Source: Anaerolineae bacterium (lineage in GTDB: Bacteria; Chloroflexota; Anaerolineae; Anaerolineales; Villigracilaceae). From it: 6,262 bases of DNA. Made by a program: the position numbers and the translations under genes. Location of the stretch: the NCBI GenBank assembly GCA_003141915.1, contig PLNY01000076.1, positions 314-6,575 on the forward strand, given 5' to 3'. The notes beneath the pieces were generated by a model. That model saw nothing but the letters and a program-made list of their open reading frames with translations, ran no database searches and was not told the origin of the DNA. Shown piece by piece: positions 6,154-6,262 of this stretch; position 1 is the stretch's first letter; each line of letters begins with the position of its first letter.

Positions 6154-6262
6154 ATGTTTCGACGCAACAGACCCGCCCTGCAAAATAATGTGTTGAGCGC
6201 CGCACAAATCGAAGTGTTGGCAAAAGCCAACCAACTTGCCGCCAATAATAATTCTGCGGATG
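6154..6262 (+). CDS. Unidentified protein, N-terminal 36 residues (3' end outside window)
   Basis: The frame opens with ATG behind a GGAGA ribosome binding site and stays open to the window edge. The visible start is MFRRNRPALQNNVLSAAQIE, followed by an Ala/Asn-rich helical stretch that includes EVLAKANQLAANN. The opening is basic and there is no hydrophobic signal or membrane segment, so the N-terminus is probably cytoplasmic. The amphipathic Leu/Ala pattern would suit the first helix of a helical-repeat protein such as a TPR, but 36 residues cannot establish a family. It has its own likely promoter in the 179-nt gap, so it is probably not part of the kinase-FIST operon. Confidence 0.65.
   Translation, partial: MFRRNRPALQNNVLSAAQIEVLAKANQLAANNNSAD

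Noticed and set aside
1..6262. Search for a defence system, mobile element, CRISPR array, tRNA or rRNA
   Set aside because: No transposase, integrase, repeat-spacer pattern or tRNA-like cloverleaf was seen. All coding content is gyrase, kinase, FIST and one truncated unknown.

Overview
The window holds the 3' end of a DNA gyrase B gene, a complete two-gene signalling unit (a very large membrane histidine kinase and a FIST-domain protein), and the first 36 codons of a further gene. All genes are on the + strand. The organism is a bacterium of moderate GC content. The gyrase lacks the long insertion of proteobacterial GyrB, and the kinase combines a polytopic PDZ-bearing sensor with four GAF domains next to a FIST protein. 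Together these suggest Chloroflexota, probably class Anaerolineae; this is a family-level impression, not a proof.

Layout. 1-654 is the C-terminal third of GyrB (TOPRIM catalytic residues and the tail). 655-797 carries a strong GC hairpin after gyrB and then a sigma70-type promoter (-35 at 725-730, perfect TATAAT at 748-753) whose -10 lies inside a 19-bp dyad. 798-4787 is the kinase: about ten transmembrane helices with an extracytoplasmic PDZ-like loop, four GAF domains in tandem, then HisKA and HATPase_c with all catalytic motifs intact and no receiver domain. After 26 nt, and with a good Shine-Dalgarno, 4814-5974 encodes a stand-alone FIST_N/FIST_C sensory protein, so the two are almost certainly co-transcribed. 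5975-6153 is a non-coding gap with several inverted repeats and an extended -10 promoter. 6154-6262 begins a new gene of unknown function, cut by the window edge.

How the genes may work together. The kinase should sense something outside the membrane (PDZ loop, transmembrane bundle) and something in the cytoplasm (four GAF domains), then phosphorylate a response regulator that is not in this window. FIST is a predicted small-ligand sensory domain, so its pairing with the kinase suggests an accessory sensor, but this is inference. gyrB is a housekeeping neighbour with its own transcription unit. No mobile element, CRISPR array, RNA gene or defence system was seen.
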